From JASFRS01 sp050114795 (GTDB lineage Bacteria > Pseudomonadota > Alphaproteobacteria > Sphingomonadales > CAKZYD01), in NCBI GenBank assembly GCA_050114795.1, contig JASFRS010000057.1:1-14085 (forward strand): 14,085 nt of DNA, given 5' to 3'. A program made the position numbers and the translations under genes. Numbering within the stretch: the first letter of the stretch is position 1; the number at the start of each line of letters is the position of its first letter. Of this stretch, positions 8,038 through 14,085 are shown piece after piece. The notes beneath the pieces were generated by a model that searched no databases, had not been told where the DNA came from, and saw nothing but the letters and a program-made list of their open reading frames with translations.

Positions 8038-8119
8038 AAGCTCTAACCTTTTTCAAAGCTGTGCACTTTTCTCATTACTCACTATATAAATGTGGATGGA
8101 AGTGGCGAGGGAAAAGTCG
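8038..8119. promoter_or_regulatory. Divergent promoter region between moxR and DUF1285 operons
   Basis: These 82 bases separate two divergent operons and must hold the start signals for both unless either is transcribed from elsewhere. A TATATAAA element (8083-8090) could serve as -10 for the rightward operon, and its complement as -10 for moxR. No convincing -35 hexamer is seen for either, so the exact promoters are not assigned. The site GAGGGA (8107-8112) is the ribosome binding site of the DUF1285 gene. Confidence 0.4.
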
Positions 8120-8716
8120 ATGACACAGTCAACAGACGCGACCAAATGTGGTGAAGCAGGCGATGATGCGTCTTTAGGGCGGCTTGAAAGCCTGATTGAA
8201 CAGGCGCGTGGCGCAAGCTATCCGCCTGTTGAAAAGTGGTCGCCAGAGGTTGAACGTGATATCGGCATGAAAATAGATGTGTCCGGCCAGTGGTTTTATC
8301 AGGGTAGTCCAATCCAAAGGGCAGCTCTGGTAAAATTATTTTCCTCTGTACTGCGGCGTGAAGAGGACGGGCGTTATGCCCTGGTCACGCCCGTTGAAAA
8401 AATCTGGCTGGATGTCGAAGATGCGCCGCTTTTGGCGGTTGAAATGGCTATGCAAGGGGCGGGCCGTGATCAGGTCATCATCATGCGCACTAATGTAAAT
8501 GACCAAGTGATTATAGATGTGGATCATCCATTGTGGGTGGAAACGGGGAAAGAAAATGACACACCAAGGCCCTATATACGCGTGCGCGGTCACATTGATG
8601 CATTGGTCACGCGCGCACTTTATTATGAACTCGTAGAACGCGCTGTAAACAAAGATAATCCAAATGTTTTTGGTGTTTGGAGCAGTGGCCGATTTTTCGA
8701 ACTGGGTCGATTATAA
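8120..8716 (+). CDS. DUF1285 family protein
   Basis: Function unknown; 198 residues, cytoplasmic, no membrane segment. It matches DUF1285 (PF06938), a family common in Alpha- and Gammaproteobacteria with solved structures but no assigned activity. Conserved parts visible are WFYQGSPIQRAALVKLFSSVL (58-78), the EDGRYALVTPVEK segment (82-94) followed by DVEDAPLL, and RVRGHIDALVTRALYYEL near 154-171. I chose ATG 8120 over ATG 8090 because GAGGGA lies seven bases before 8120, while the upstream ATG has no ribosome binding site and sits in the presumed -10 region. It opens the rightward operon. Its TAA overlaps the next ATG (TAATG at 8714-8718), implying coupled translation with the Nudix gene. Confidence 0.9.
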   Translation: MTQSTDATKCGEAGDDASLGRLESLIEQARGASYPPVEKWSPEVERDIGMKIDVSGQWFYQGSPIQRAALVKLFSSVLRREEDGRYALVTPVEKIWLDVEDAPLLAVEMAMQGAGRDQVIIMRTNVNDQVIIDVDHPLWVETGKENDTPRPYIRVRGHIDALVTRALYYELVERAVNKDNPNVFGVWSSGRFFELGRL

Positions 8717-9345
8717 TGAATGATGAAGCCAAGTTTAATCGCAGTAAAACAGAGGTTATAAGCAGCCTGGAGCAATGGACGCCTAGCTCCTATCGCTCAG
8801 ATGAAGATTTGAACCCCGAATGGCGCGACCTTATCTCCCCTTTAAAAGAACCAAAACCCGCCGCGGTTCTCGTGCCTTTGGTCGAACGCAGCGCCCATTT
8901 GTCAGTCTTGCTCACACAGCGTACCCATGCTTTGTCGACCCATGCCGGACAGATCGCCTTCCCCGGCGGGCGTATTGATGAGAGCGATGTGGACCCGATA
9001 GCGGCTGCCTTGCGCGAAACTCATGAAGAGGTTGGTGTTGCACCTAACCAAGTTGAAATCATCGGACAGCTTGATGAATATCGCACGGGAACGGGTTATG
9101 TAATTACGCCTGTTGTCGGGTTTTTGGACCCGGCTCACAGTATCACGCCAAATCCGGATGAAGTTGCCGATGTTTTTGAAGTTCCGCTTCCTTTTCTTTT
9201 GAACCCGGGCAATGTTGAAACGCATTCAAAAGAATTTCGTGGGATTCGTAGGCATTTCTATGCCATGCCCTATCAGGGTTATTATATTTGGGGCGCGACA
9301 GCAGCGATGCTTGTAAATTTAAGTGAAGCGTTAAAGCGCTATTGA
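8716..9345 (+). CDS. Nudix hydrolase, CoA pyrophosphatase type (NudL/YeaB-like)
   Basis: Predicted to hydrolyse the pyrophosphate bond of coenzyme A or its derivatives, giving 4'-phosphopantetheine and 3',5'-ADP, and so to limit oxidised or damaged CoA. 209 residues. The subfamily signature LLTQR...HAGQIAFPGG spans 65-85, and the Nudix box continues to RETHEEVG (100-107), with E104 and E105 as likely metal ligands. The spacing between the glycine pair and the RE motif carries the extra residue seen in this subfamily, as in E. coli NudL. The start is ATG 8716, which shares its A with the upstream stop. An upstream in-frame ATG at 8677 would overlap DUF1285 by 40 bases and is less likely. Substrate assignment is from family motifs. 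Confidence 0.9.
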   Translation: MNDEAKFNRSKTEVISSLEQWTPSSYRSDEDLNPEWRDLISPLKEPKPAAVLVPLVERSAHLSVLLTQRTHALSTHAGQIAFPGGRIDESDVDPIAAALRETHEEVGVAPNQVEIIGQLDEYRTGTGYVITPVVGFLDPAHSITPNPDEVADVFEVPLPFLLNPGNVETHSKEFRGIRRHFYAMPYQGYYIWGATAAMLVNLSEALKRY

Positions 9346-9369
9346 TAGGGCTAAAAAAGGGGTGGGTTT

Positions 9370-9678
9370 GTGATTTTTCTACGCATTATAGTGCTTCTTT
9401 TACCTCTGCTTTTATTCCTTTTGTGGATTTGGGCACGCAAACGCGCGCGGGACCGTGGTGAAGACCTGGCCGCGCTTGATTATAAAATCGCAGCTTTAAT
9501 GGGGGCGGCCATCATTGGAATTCTAATCATAGCTTGGCTTGGTATTTCTGATGACGTCGGCGATAGAGATGCTCTCTATGTCGCACCTTATGTCAATGAA
9601 CAGGGCGAGGTTGTTCCCGGCCATTTCGTTGATCCGGAAACGGGTAAGGCAAGCGATCAGACGGATGATAAAAATTGA
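9370..9678 (+). CDS. Small two-helix membrane protein (DUF6111-like)
   Basis: Unknown function, 102 residues. Two hydrophobic helices (about 4-21 and 40-58) flank a basic cytoplasmic segment WARKRARDRG, followed by an acidic tail of about 44 residues predicted to be periplasmic. Size and layout, and its place between the Nudix and CCA genes, match small alphaproteobacterial proteins annotated as DUF6111; this is recognition from memory and not firm. It starts with GTG at 9370, supported by AAGGGG (9357-9362) seven bases upstream. Its TGA overlaps the TTG start of the next gene. The Nudix gene ends 24 bases before it, so it belongs to the same operon. Confidence 0.75.
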   Translation: MIFLRIIVLLLPLLLFLLWIWARKRARDRGEDLAALDYKIAALMGAAIIGILIIAWLGISDDVGDRDALYVAPYVNEQGEVVPGHFVDPETGKASDQTDDKN

Positions 9679-10889
9679 GCGACGCGCCCAAAATCAAGCT
9701 GGACCATTGCCCCTGGCATCAATTGGCTGGGGCGGATGAGGTGATGTCCGCTTTAAAAAATGATGGTGGGGAAGCGCTCTATGTCGGTGGTGTTGTTCGA
9801 GATGCCGTATTAGGCCGTTCAATCAAAGATGTGGATATTGCAACGCCCTTGCCACCTGAATCTGTGATGGAACGATTAAAGGTCGCACATATCAAGGCCA
9901 TCCCGACAGGTATTGACCATGGCACCGTGACGGCGGTTTGCCGTGGCCATGCTTATGAAATCACAACCTTACGCCATGATGTGGAAACAGATGGCAGGCG
10001 CGCAAAGGTTGCCTTCACACAGGATTGGCAGGCAGATGCAGCGCGTCGTGATTTTACGATGAACGCCCTTTATGCCGATGAAGACGGCGCGGTTTATGAT
10101 TATTTCAATGGTGTGGAGGATGCCAGAAGTGGTCATGTCCGTTTCATCGGTGAGCCTTTAGAGCGTATTCAGGAAGACGCTCTGCGCATATTAAGGTTTT
10201 TCCGTTTTCATGCGACCTATGGCAAAGGCGCGCCCGATGAAGAAGGTCTGAAAGCCTGTATTGAACGGCGATTAAGTCTTAAAGGTTTAAGCCGAGAACG
10301 GATCCGTGATGAATTATTCCGGCTTTTGTCCGCGCATGACCCTATCCCTGTATTCGAACTGATGTTGAAAAATGGCATTTTGGAAGGCGTGGTTCCTGAA
10401 GAGCGCCATCTTGAGGCTTTAAAACACTTGGTGGCGCTAGAGCGTGCATTTGGCTTGGCAGACCCCTTGAGACGAACGGTGGCATTGCTTCCGGCCGATA
10501 TCAATACGGTGTGGGATGTTTGCAAGCGCCTGAAACTGTCAAACAAGGATATTAAACGCGCCAAGGCCATGGTGGATGGAGACATAACAGTCTCACCGGA
10601 TATGGATGAAAAGCAAAGCAAGGCTGCGCTTTATTATCTGGGGGCTGAAGTTTTTTGTGATCGGCTGTTTTTGTCAGGCCGCATTGGGGAAAATCTGGGT
10701 CCGCAAATTGACTTGGCGCGGACATGGCATCCACCGCGTTTGCCAGTAAATGGGCGGGATATTTTGAATCATAAGCTTGCAGAAGGGCCTGATGTCGGGG
10801 CCTGTTTGCGCAGGCTTGAAGCCATGTGGGTTGAAAGTGGGTTTAGTCTCAGCCGCGATCAGCTTCTTGAAGAAGCCAAACGCGGCTGA
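9675..10889 (+). CDS. cca: CCA tRNA nucleotidyltransferase (class II, poly(A) polymerase family)
   Basis: Adds or repairs the 3' CCA end of tRNAs using CTP and ATP; cytoplasmic, 404 residues. The nucleotidyltransferase head shows YVGGVVRDAVLG (36-47) and the catalytic pair D52 and D54 in KDVDIAT. RRDFTMNALY (124-133) and EDALRILRFFRF (167-178) follow as the neck motifs that select nucleotides. The C-terminal part is helical and less conserved, as is normal. Start: the most upstream plausible codon is TTG at 9675, overlapping the previous stop in ATTGAG, with GGA nine bases upstream. It keeps the N-terminal W14 helix usual in alphaproteobacterial homologues, which the in-frame ATG at 9744 would cut off. 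Poly(A) polymerase activity cannot be excluded from sequence alone, since the two classes share all these motifs. The gene ends only 10 bases from the convergent SPFH gene. Confidence 0.92.
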   Translation: MSDAPKIKLDHCPWHQLAGADEVMSALKNDGGEALYVGGVVRDAVLGRSIKDVDIATPLPPESVMERLKVAHIKAIPTGIDHGTVTAVCRGHAYEITTLRHDVETDGRRAKVAFTQDWQADAARRDFTMNALYADEDGAVYDYFNGVEDARSGHVRFIGEPLERIQEDALRILRFFRFHATYGKGAPDEEGLKACIERRLSLKGLSRERIRDELFRLLSAHDPIPVFELMLKNGILEGVVPEERHLEALKHLVALERAFGLADPLRRTVALLPADINTVWDVCKRLKLSNKDIKRAKAMVDGDITVSPDMDEKQSKAALYYLGAEVFCDRLFLSGRIGENLGPQIDLARTWHPPRLPVNGRDILNHKLAEGPDVGACLRRLEAMWVESGFSLSRDQLLEEAKRG

Positions 10890-10899
10890 AAAGCTGTTG

Positions 10900-11805
10900 T
10901 TATTGTTGAGTATTTAGGATCAGCGGCAGGCCGTCTTTTCCTCCGACAACAATGATTTTCGCATTGTCTGATTGAGCGAGTTCCCGCGTAGCTTCAATGC
11001 CACGCCAGCGCAGTAATTGGTCATCAATGCCTTCACGCACGATTTTCTGGAAGTCGGCCACGCCTTGGGCTTCAATACGTTTGCGATCGGCTTCCTTACG
11101 TTCTTTATCGAGAACAAAATCCATGCGCTGGGCTTCCTGTTCTGCAGCTAGCTTCTCTTGAATGGCAGAGGCTACACGAGCGGGTAGATCCACATTTCGA
11201 AGCAGTACTTGTTGGATGATAAATCCGCCTTCAGCCAGTCCAGCCTGGCCTAAAATGCGGTTGACGCGGCGTTCCAGAACTTCTTCCATGGTTGTTGCCA
11301 ATGCTTCTCGTTTCAAAGCATAGGCTTCTTGCGCATTATATTGGGCGGTTGCCTCGCGAACTGCGGAACGGGCGGCCGTGCGAATAATTTTACTTTCATA
11401 ATTAGGGCCAATGTTACGGTACATCCAGGCGGCGTCATCAGGTACCAATCGATAAGCAATCGTCACGTCCAGGGGCATCTGCAAACCGTCAGCAGATAAG
11501 GCGCTAATTGAATCTTGGCCCGCCGTGGTCATGGAATAGGTTTCCGTGCGAATGCTCAAGTTTTGCACGATAGTGAAGGGATTTTTCAAATGCAGACCTT
11601 CGGCAATTTCCGTCTTTGAAACTTTACCGAAAAGGACTTTCACGCCCACATGGCCCGCAGGAACGATGACCACCATGGCGGCAAGCAATAAACCCACACC
11701 GCCAAGCGCAGATATTACACCAAGGCCTTTCTTACCTTGGGACGTGATTAATAAGATCGCGGTTAGAAATGCCGCAGCCGAAAGCAGAAGCAAAAAGACA
11801 GTCAT
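10900..11805 (-). CDS. SPFH/prohibitin-like membrane protein
   Basis: Predicted membrane scaffold of the SPFH (stomatin/prohibitin/flotillin/HflK) superfamily; 301 residues. Two hydrophobic segments at about 3-22 and 27-50 anchor it. The SPFH domain follows (about 50-225) with VPAGHVGVKVLFGK at 49-61 and the helix ARSAVREATAQYNAQEAY near 145-162. A charged coiled-coil stretch covers about 213-256, and the C-terminus ends in a short hydrophobic strand. Closest in feel to prohibitins. The usual bacterial partners NfeD or FtsH/HflC are not next to it, so its role is open. I chose ATG 11805 over ATG 11811: the GGGAG site (11816-11812) abuts the upstream ATG with no spacing but sits an ideal six bases from 11805. 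It lies 63 bases downstream of the nitronate monooxygenase gene on the same strand, so co-transcription is possible. Confidence 0.87.
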   Translation of the reverse strand: MTVFLLLLSAAAFLTAILLITSQGKKGLGVISALGGVGLLLAAMVVIVPAGHVGVKVLFGKVSKTEIAEGLHLKNPFTIVQNLSIRTETYSMTTAGQDSISALSADGLQMPLDVTIAYRLVPDDAAWMYRNIGPNYESKIIRTAARSAVREATAQYNAQEAYALKREALATTMEEVLERRVNRILGQAGLAEGGFIIQQVLLRNVDLPARVASAIQEKLAAEQEAQRMDFVLDKERKEADRKRIEAQGVADFQKIVREGIDDQLLRWRGIEATRELAQSDNAKIIVVGGKDGLPLILNTQQ

Positions 11806-11835
11806 GCCCATCTCCCTTAAGTTGACCTCAAGAAT

Positions 11836-11841
11836 AGTATA
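11836..11841 (-). promoter_or_regulatory. Candidate -10 box before the SPFH gene
   Basis: A TATACT hexamer on the minus strand lies in the 63-base gap between the nitronate monooxygenase stop and the SPFH start, and would give a leader of about 23 bases. The matching -35 region is poor, so this is only a candidate, and the SPFH gene could instead be read through from the upstream gene. No hairpin terminator is seen in the gap. Confidence 0.25.
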
Positions 11842-11868
11842 GGGGGATGACTGCCCGTTTAGCTAGAT

Positions 11869-12843
11869 TTATAAAACCGGATTGTTTACAGCGTCTTGAT
11901 AGTCTTTTTCTAAACGCGTAATCAGTTCCGAAGTTTTCGGAATGTCAGTGATCTGCCCAACACCTTGGCCTGCGGACCAGACGTCTTTCCAGGCTTTGCT
12001 TTCAGATTCCTGCTTATATTTCTCGCGGGAACTCAGATCCATATTGACGGCTTTAGCAGCTCCTTCAACAGTGAAATCCACACCGGCGGCTTCCAGACTT
12101 TGGCGGATGAAATTGCCATTAATGCCGGAGACTTTATTCGTATAGACAATGTCCGCTGAATTCGCATCCAGCAGCATTTTCTTATAATCAAGGTCCGCAT
12201 TCGCTTCTTGGGTCGCAATAAAGCGCGTGCCCATATAAGCCATGTCCGCACCTAAGACCTGCGCTGCCCGAACGCTGCGGCCATCAGAAATTGTGCCTGC
12301 TAAAACGATTGTGCCGTCAAATCTCTCACGCAATTGCGGGATGATGGTGAAGGGGTTCATAACACCGGCATGACCACCTGCACCAGAGCAGACCATGATA
12401 ATGCCGTCCACACCTGCCTCAATTGCTTTTTCCGCATGCCGCATATTAATTACATCATGAAAGACCAGCCCGCCGTATTTATGGGCTTCAGCGGCAATAT
12501 CGCCAGGATGACCGACTGATGTGATGATCAAAGGCACTTTATGTGCATAAGTAATGGCCAGGTCTTCTGCCAAGCGGCTGTTGGATTTATGGACGATCTG
12601 ATTCACACCGAAGGGGGCAATTTTGGCCTGCGGGTCTGTTTCTTGTGCCGCTTTCAATTCACTTTCAATGCGGTTCAACCATTCCTCATATTGAGAAATC
12701 GGACGTGCATTAAGGGATGGAAACGTCCCTACAACCCCTGATTTGCAGGTTTCTATAACCAGATCTGGGCCGGATACGATAAACATCGGAGACGCAATAA
12801 TAGGCAAACGCAATTTGCCTTGAAACTGTTGGGGTAGGGGCAT
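11869..12843 (-). CDS. Nitronate monooxygenase (2-nitropropane dioxygenase family)
   Basis: FMN-dependent TIM-barrel enzyme predicted to oxidise alkyl nitronates (such as propionate 3-nitronate) with O2 to carbonyl compounds plus nitrite, probably a detoxification role; cytoplasmic. 324 residues. Visible features are PIIASPMFIVSGPDL (14-28) at the barrel start, GVNQIVHK (79-86), the FMN/active-site segment CSGAGGHAG (152-160) with the conserved H158, LAGTISDG (181-188) and the phosphate-binding GADMAYMGTRF (198-208). The C-terminal WSAGQGVGQITDIP is typical of one bacterial branch. I chose ATG 12843 over 12909: AGGA (12852-12849) is five bases upstream, the family begins with this MPLPQ-type N-terminus, and the best promoter lies between the two starts. 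Family members include related enoyl reductases, so the exact substrate is inferred. Confidence 0.9.
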   Translation of the reverse strand: MPLPQQFQGKLRLPIIASPMFIVSGPDLVIETCKSGVVGTFPSLNARPISQYEEWLNRIESELKAAQETDPQAKIAPFGVNQIVHKSNSRLAEDLAITYAHKVPLIITSVGHPGDIAAEAHKYGGLVFHDVINMRHAEKAIEAGVDGIIMVCSGAGGHAGVMNPFTIIPQLRERFDGTIVLAGTISDGRSVRAAQVLGADMAYMGTRFIATQEANADLDYKKMLLDANSADIVYTNKVSGINGNFIRQSLEAAGVDFTVEGAAKAVNMDLSSREKYKQESESKAWKDVWSAGQGVGQITDIPKTSELITRLEKDYQDAVNNPVL

Positions 12844-12867
12844 TTGGATCCTGTTCCTTGAAGTCGT

Positions 12868-12873
12868 ATTATA
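12868..12873 (-). promoter_or_regulatory. Consensus -10 box for nitronate monooxygenase gene
   Basis: A perfect TATAAT on the minus strand would start transcription near 12861, about 18 bases before the chosen ATG. The -35 region at normal spacing is weak. An alternative pair upstream is TTGTGT and AATACT with a 17-base spacer. If the TATAAT is used, the longer in-frame start at 12909 would not be transcribed. Confidence 0.4.
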
Positions 12874-12923
12874 GTTTTCGGCAGTATTGGGGAAGTCTCG
12901 CCTTGACACAAGAGGGAAGCATC

Positions 12924-12952
12924 TTGCAATTCTGCCTTCTATTTAATATATA
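12924..12952 (+). promoter_or_regulatory. Promoter of the copper-type ATPase gene
   Basis: TTGCAA (12924-12929) and TATATA (12947-12952) are separated by exactly 17 bases and point to the ATPase gene, predicting a start near 12959 and a leader of about 25 bases. The -10 box overlaps the left arm of the CsoR-type palindrome, so repressor binding would block polymerase. The ordinary 17-base spacing also argues against a MerR/CueR activator, which prefers 19-20 base spacers. Confidence 0.6.
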
Positions 12953-12968
12953 CCCCTATAGGGTATAT
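12948..12968. promoter_or_regulatory. CsoR-type operator palindrome
   Basis: Perfect 8-bp inverted repeat: ATATACCC (12948-12955) and GGGTATAT (12961-12968) around the centre CTATA. The core TACCC...GGGTA resembles operators of the CsoR/RcnR family, in which a copper-sensing repressor leaves the DNA when it binds Cu(I). It lies over the -10 box and presumed start site of the copper-type ATPase gene and ends 14 bases before its start codon. No csoR gene is in the window, so the regulator is inferred. Confidence 0.65.
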
Positions 12969-12982
12969 GAAGCGAGGTTGAA

Positions 12983-14085
12983 ATGAGCGAACATCACTGT
13001 TGTCACCATCATGAACACGGCGAAGCGAAGGTCCCGACATTCCAGGATCCGGATGCTTGGTATATCTGTCCGATGTGCCCCGGTGTTCGCCAAAAAGGTT
13101 TTGGTACCTGTCCGTCTTGTGGAATGGCGCTTGAGCCGGAAAACCCGCTTTTAGATGAGGGGCCTAATCCAGAATTGGTTGATTTTCAGAAGCGATTTTG
13201 GATTGGTTTGATTTTTACATTACCCGTTTTCGTTTTGGAGATGGGCACTCATGTTTTTGGTTTGAAACTACCTTTTAGCGCAGGGGTCTCGCAATGGGTG
13301 CAACTGGTTCTGAGTGCGCCGGTTGTTCTTTGGGCTGGTTATCCGGTGTTGGAACGGGGCGTTAACTCCATTCGCCAGCGTTCGCTGAATATGTTTACCT
13401 TGATTGCACTGGGGGTTGCAGTTGCTTTTGGCTATTCATTAGTCGCCGTTCTATTACCAGGATTATTCCCACCTGAATTCAAAAATGAGCATGGCCTTGT
13501 CGCTGTCTATTTTGAAGCTGCTAGCGTCATTACTGTTCTCGTTCTCTTGGGTCAGGTTATGGAATTGCGGGCTAGAGCGCGTACTACAGGGGCTTTGAAA
13601 GCCTTGCTTGACCTGGCACCCAAAACAGCATTGCGGTTGACGAATGGGGAAGAGGAAGAAATCGCTCTGGATGATGTTCAGAGCGGAGATGAGCTTCGCG
13701 TCAAACCTGGTGGGCGTGTCCCTGTGGACGGCGTTATTCTTTCCGGCCACGGAGATGTTGATGAATCCATGGTTACAGGGGAATCCATGCCCGTTTCCAA
13801 AGCGGCAGGCGATCATGCTATTGGCGGTACTGTTAATCAGAATGGCGCTTTTGTTTTGCGCGCTGAAGCCGTTGGGGCGGATAGTCTCCTGTCCCGTATT
13901 GCAATGCAGGTTGCTCAGGCGCAGCGCAGTCGCGCACCGATCCAGCGTTTGGCCGATAATGTGGCGGGATATTTTGTTCCCGCAGTGGTCGCTGTGTCGC
14001 TGCTGGCCTTTCTAGCCTGGTGGCTATATGGGCCTGAACCCTCCTTGACTTACGGCCTAGTGGCGGCGGTGTCTGTTCTGATCAT
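12983..14085 (+). CDS. Copper-type P1B ATPase (N-terminal 367 residues; cut by window edge)
   Basis: ATP-driven exporter of Cu(I) and possibly Ag(I) across the inner membrane. Only the N-terminal part is present. A His/Cys-rich start (HHCCHHHEHG, 4-13) precedes a heavy-metal-binding domain with two CxxC pairs, C29/C32 in YICPMCPGV and C43/C46 in CPSCGMALEP. There is no ferredoxin-like HMA domain with a GMxCxxC motif. Membrane helices follow at about 72-88, 105-123, 136-160 and 175-192. The actuator domain then carries DELRVKPGGRVPVDG (236-250) and the TGES loop (265-268). The next helix lies at about 328-348, and the window ends at AAVSVLI, the lead-in to the CPC metal-transport motif. The phosphorylation DKTG and nucleotide domains are therefore outside. 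Start 12983 has GAGG five bases upstream. Copper is inferred from the HMBD type and the CsoR-type operator. Confidence 0.88.
   Translation, partial: MSEHHCCHHHEHGEAKVPTFQDPDAWYICPMCPGVRQKGFGTCPSCGMALEPENPLLDEGPNPELVDFQKRFWIGLIFTLPVFVLEMGTHVFGLKLPFSAGVSQWVQLVLSAPVVLWAGYPVLERGVNSIRQRSLNMFTLIALGVAVAFGYSLVAVLLPGLFPPEFKNEHGLVAVYFEAASVITVLVLLGQVMELRARARTTGALKALLDLAPKTALRLTNGEEEEIALDDVQSGDELRVKPGGRVPVDGVILSGHGDVDESMVTGESMPVSKAAGDHAIGGTVNQNGAFVLRAEAVGADSLLSRIAMQVAQAQRSRAPIQRLADNVAGYFVPAVVAVSLLAFLAWWLYGPEPSLTYGLVAAVSVLI

Noticed and set aside
8090..8119. Longer start of the DUF1285 gene at ATG 8090
   Set aside because: No ribosome binding site precedes it and it lies on the probable -10 element; ATG 8120 has GAGGGA at good spacing.
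10217..10621. 134-codon open frame on the minus strand within cca
   Set aside because: Ser/Arg-rich shadow of a strongly supported gene on the other strand; no family features or start signals.
10862..10876. Perfect palindrome GCTTCTTGAAGAAGC at the end of cca
   Set aside because: Only one base separates the arms, so it cannot form a terminator hairpin, and it is explained by the Leu-Leu-Glu-Glu-Ala codons. No convincing terminator is seen in the 10-base gap to the convergent gene.
12844..12909. 22-residue N-terminal extension of the nitronate monooxygenase
   Set aside because: It lies upstream of the TATAAT box, has no good ribosome binding site, and the family N-terminus matches the start at 12843.
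13463..13816. 117-codon open frame on the minus strand within the copper ATPase gene
   Set aside because: Antisense to the actuator domain coding region, no recognisable motif; treated as a shadow.

Overview
The window looks like a chromosomal segment from an alphaproteobacterium of moderate GC content. The evidence is the gene set: the DUF1285 / CoA-type Nudix / small DUF6111-like protein / CCA-adding enzyme run placed next to a MoxR / DUF58 / DUF4159 cluster is an arrangement I know from Alphaproteobacteria. The lineage cannot be fixed further by eye. There are no rRNA or tRNA genes, insertion sequences, phage genes or CRISPR arrays.

Layout. 1-571 (-): glutathione S-transferase-like gene, cut by the left edge. 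572-823: AT-rich intergenic region with a candidate promoter. 824-1435 (+): GNAT acetyltransferase whose last 31 codons lie antisense inside the next gene. 8037-1340 (-): a tightly packed four-gene operon read leftward, moxR-type AAA+ ATPase, DUF58 protein, a BatA/DUF4159 membrane protein, and a membrane protein with VWA-like and amidotransferase-like domains. Junctions are a 2-nt gap, a 1-nt TAATG overlap and a 1-nt gap. 8120-10889 (+): divergent operon of DUF1285, Nudix CoA pyrophosphatase, a small two-helix membrane protein (GTG start) and CCA tRNA nucleotidyltransferase (TTG start). 11805-10900 (-): prohibitin-like SPFH membrane protein. 12843-11869 (-): nitronate monooxygenase. 12983-14085 (+): copper-type P1B ATPase, cut by the right edge just before the expected CPC motif, behind a promoter that overlaps a CsoR-type palindrome.

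How the genes may work together. The leftward operon is the most likely place for unexplored biology. A MoxR ATPase and a cytoplasmic DUF58 VWA protein are made together with two membrane proteins predicted to expose further VWA-like domains to the periplasm. This matches the general idea of MoxR/VWA chaperone systems, but the substrate is unknown. Two features stand out: the amidotransferase-like protein contains no cysteine, and a terminator-like hairpin lies in the sense direction inside the third gene. The rightward operon joins CoA/nucleotide housekeeping to tRNA 3'-end maturation. The copper ATPase is probably a separate copper-inducible unit. No clearly new defence, mobile or RNA system was found.

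Several starts were moved from the longest possible reading frame to starts supported by ribosome binding sites or stop/start overlaps: 6152, 8120, 8716, 11805 and 12843.
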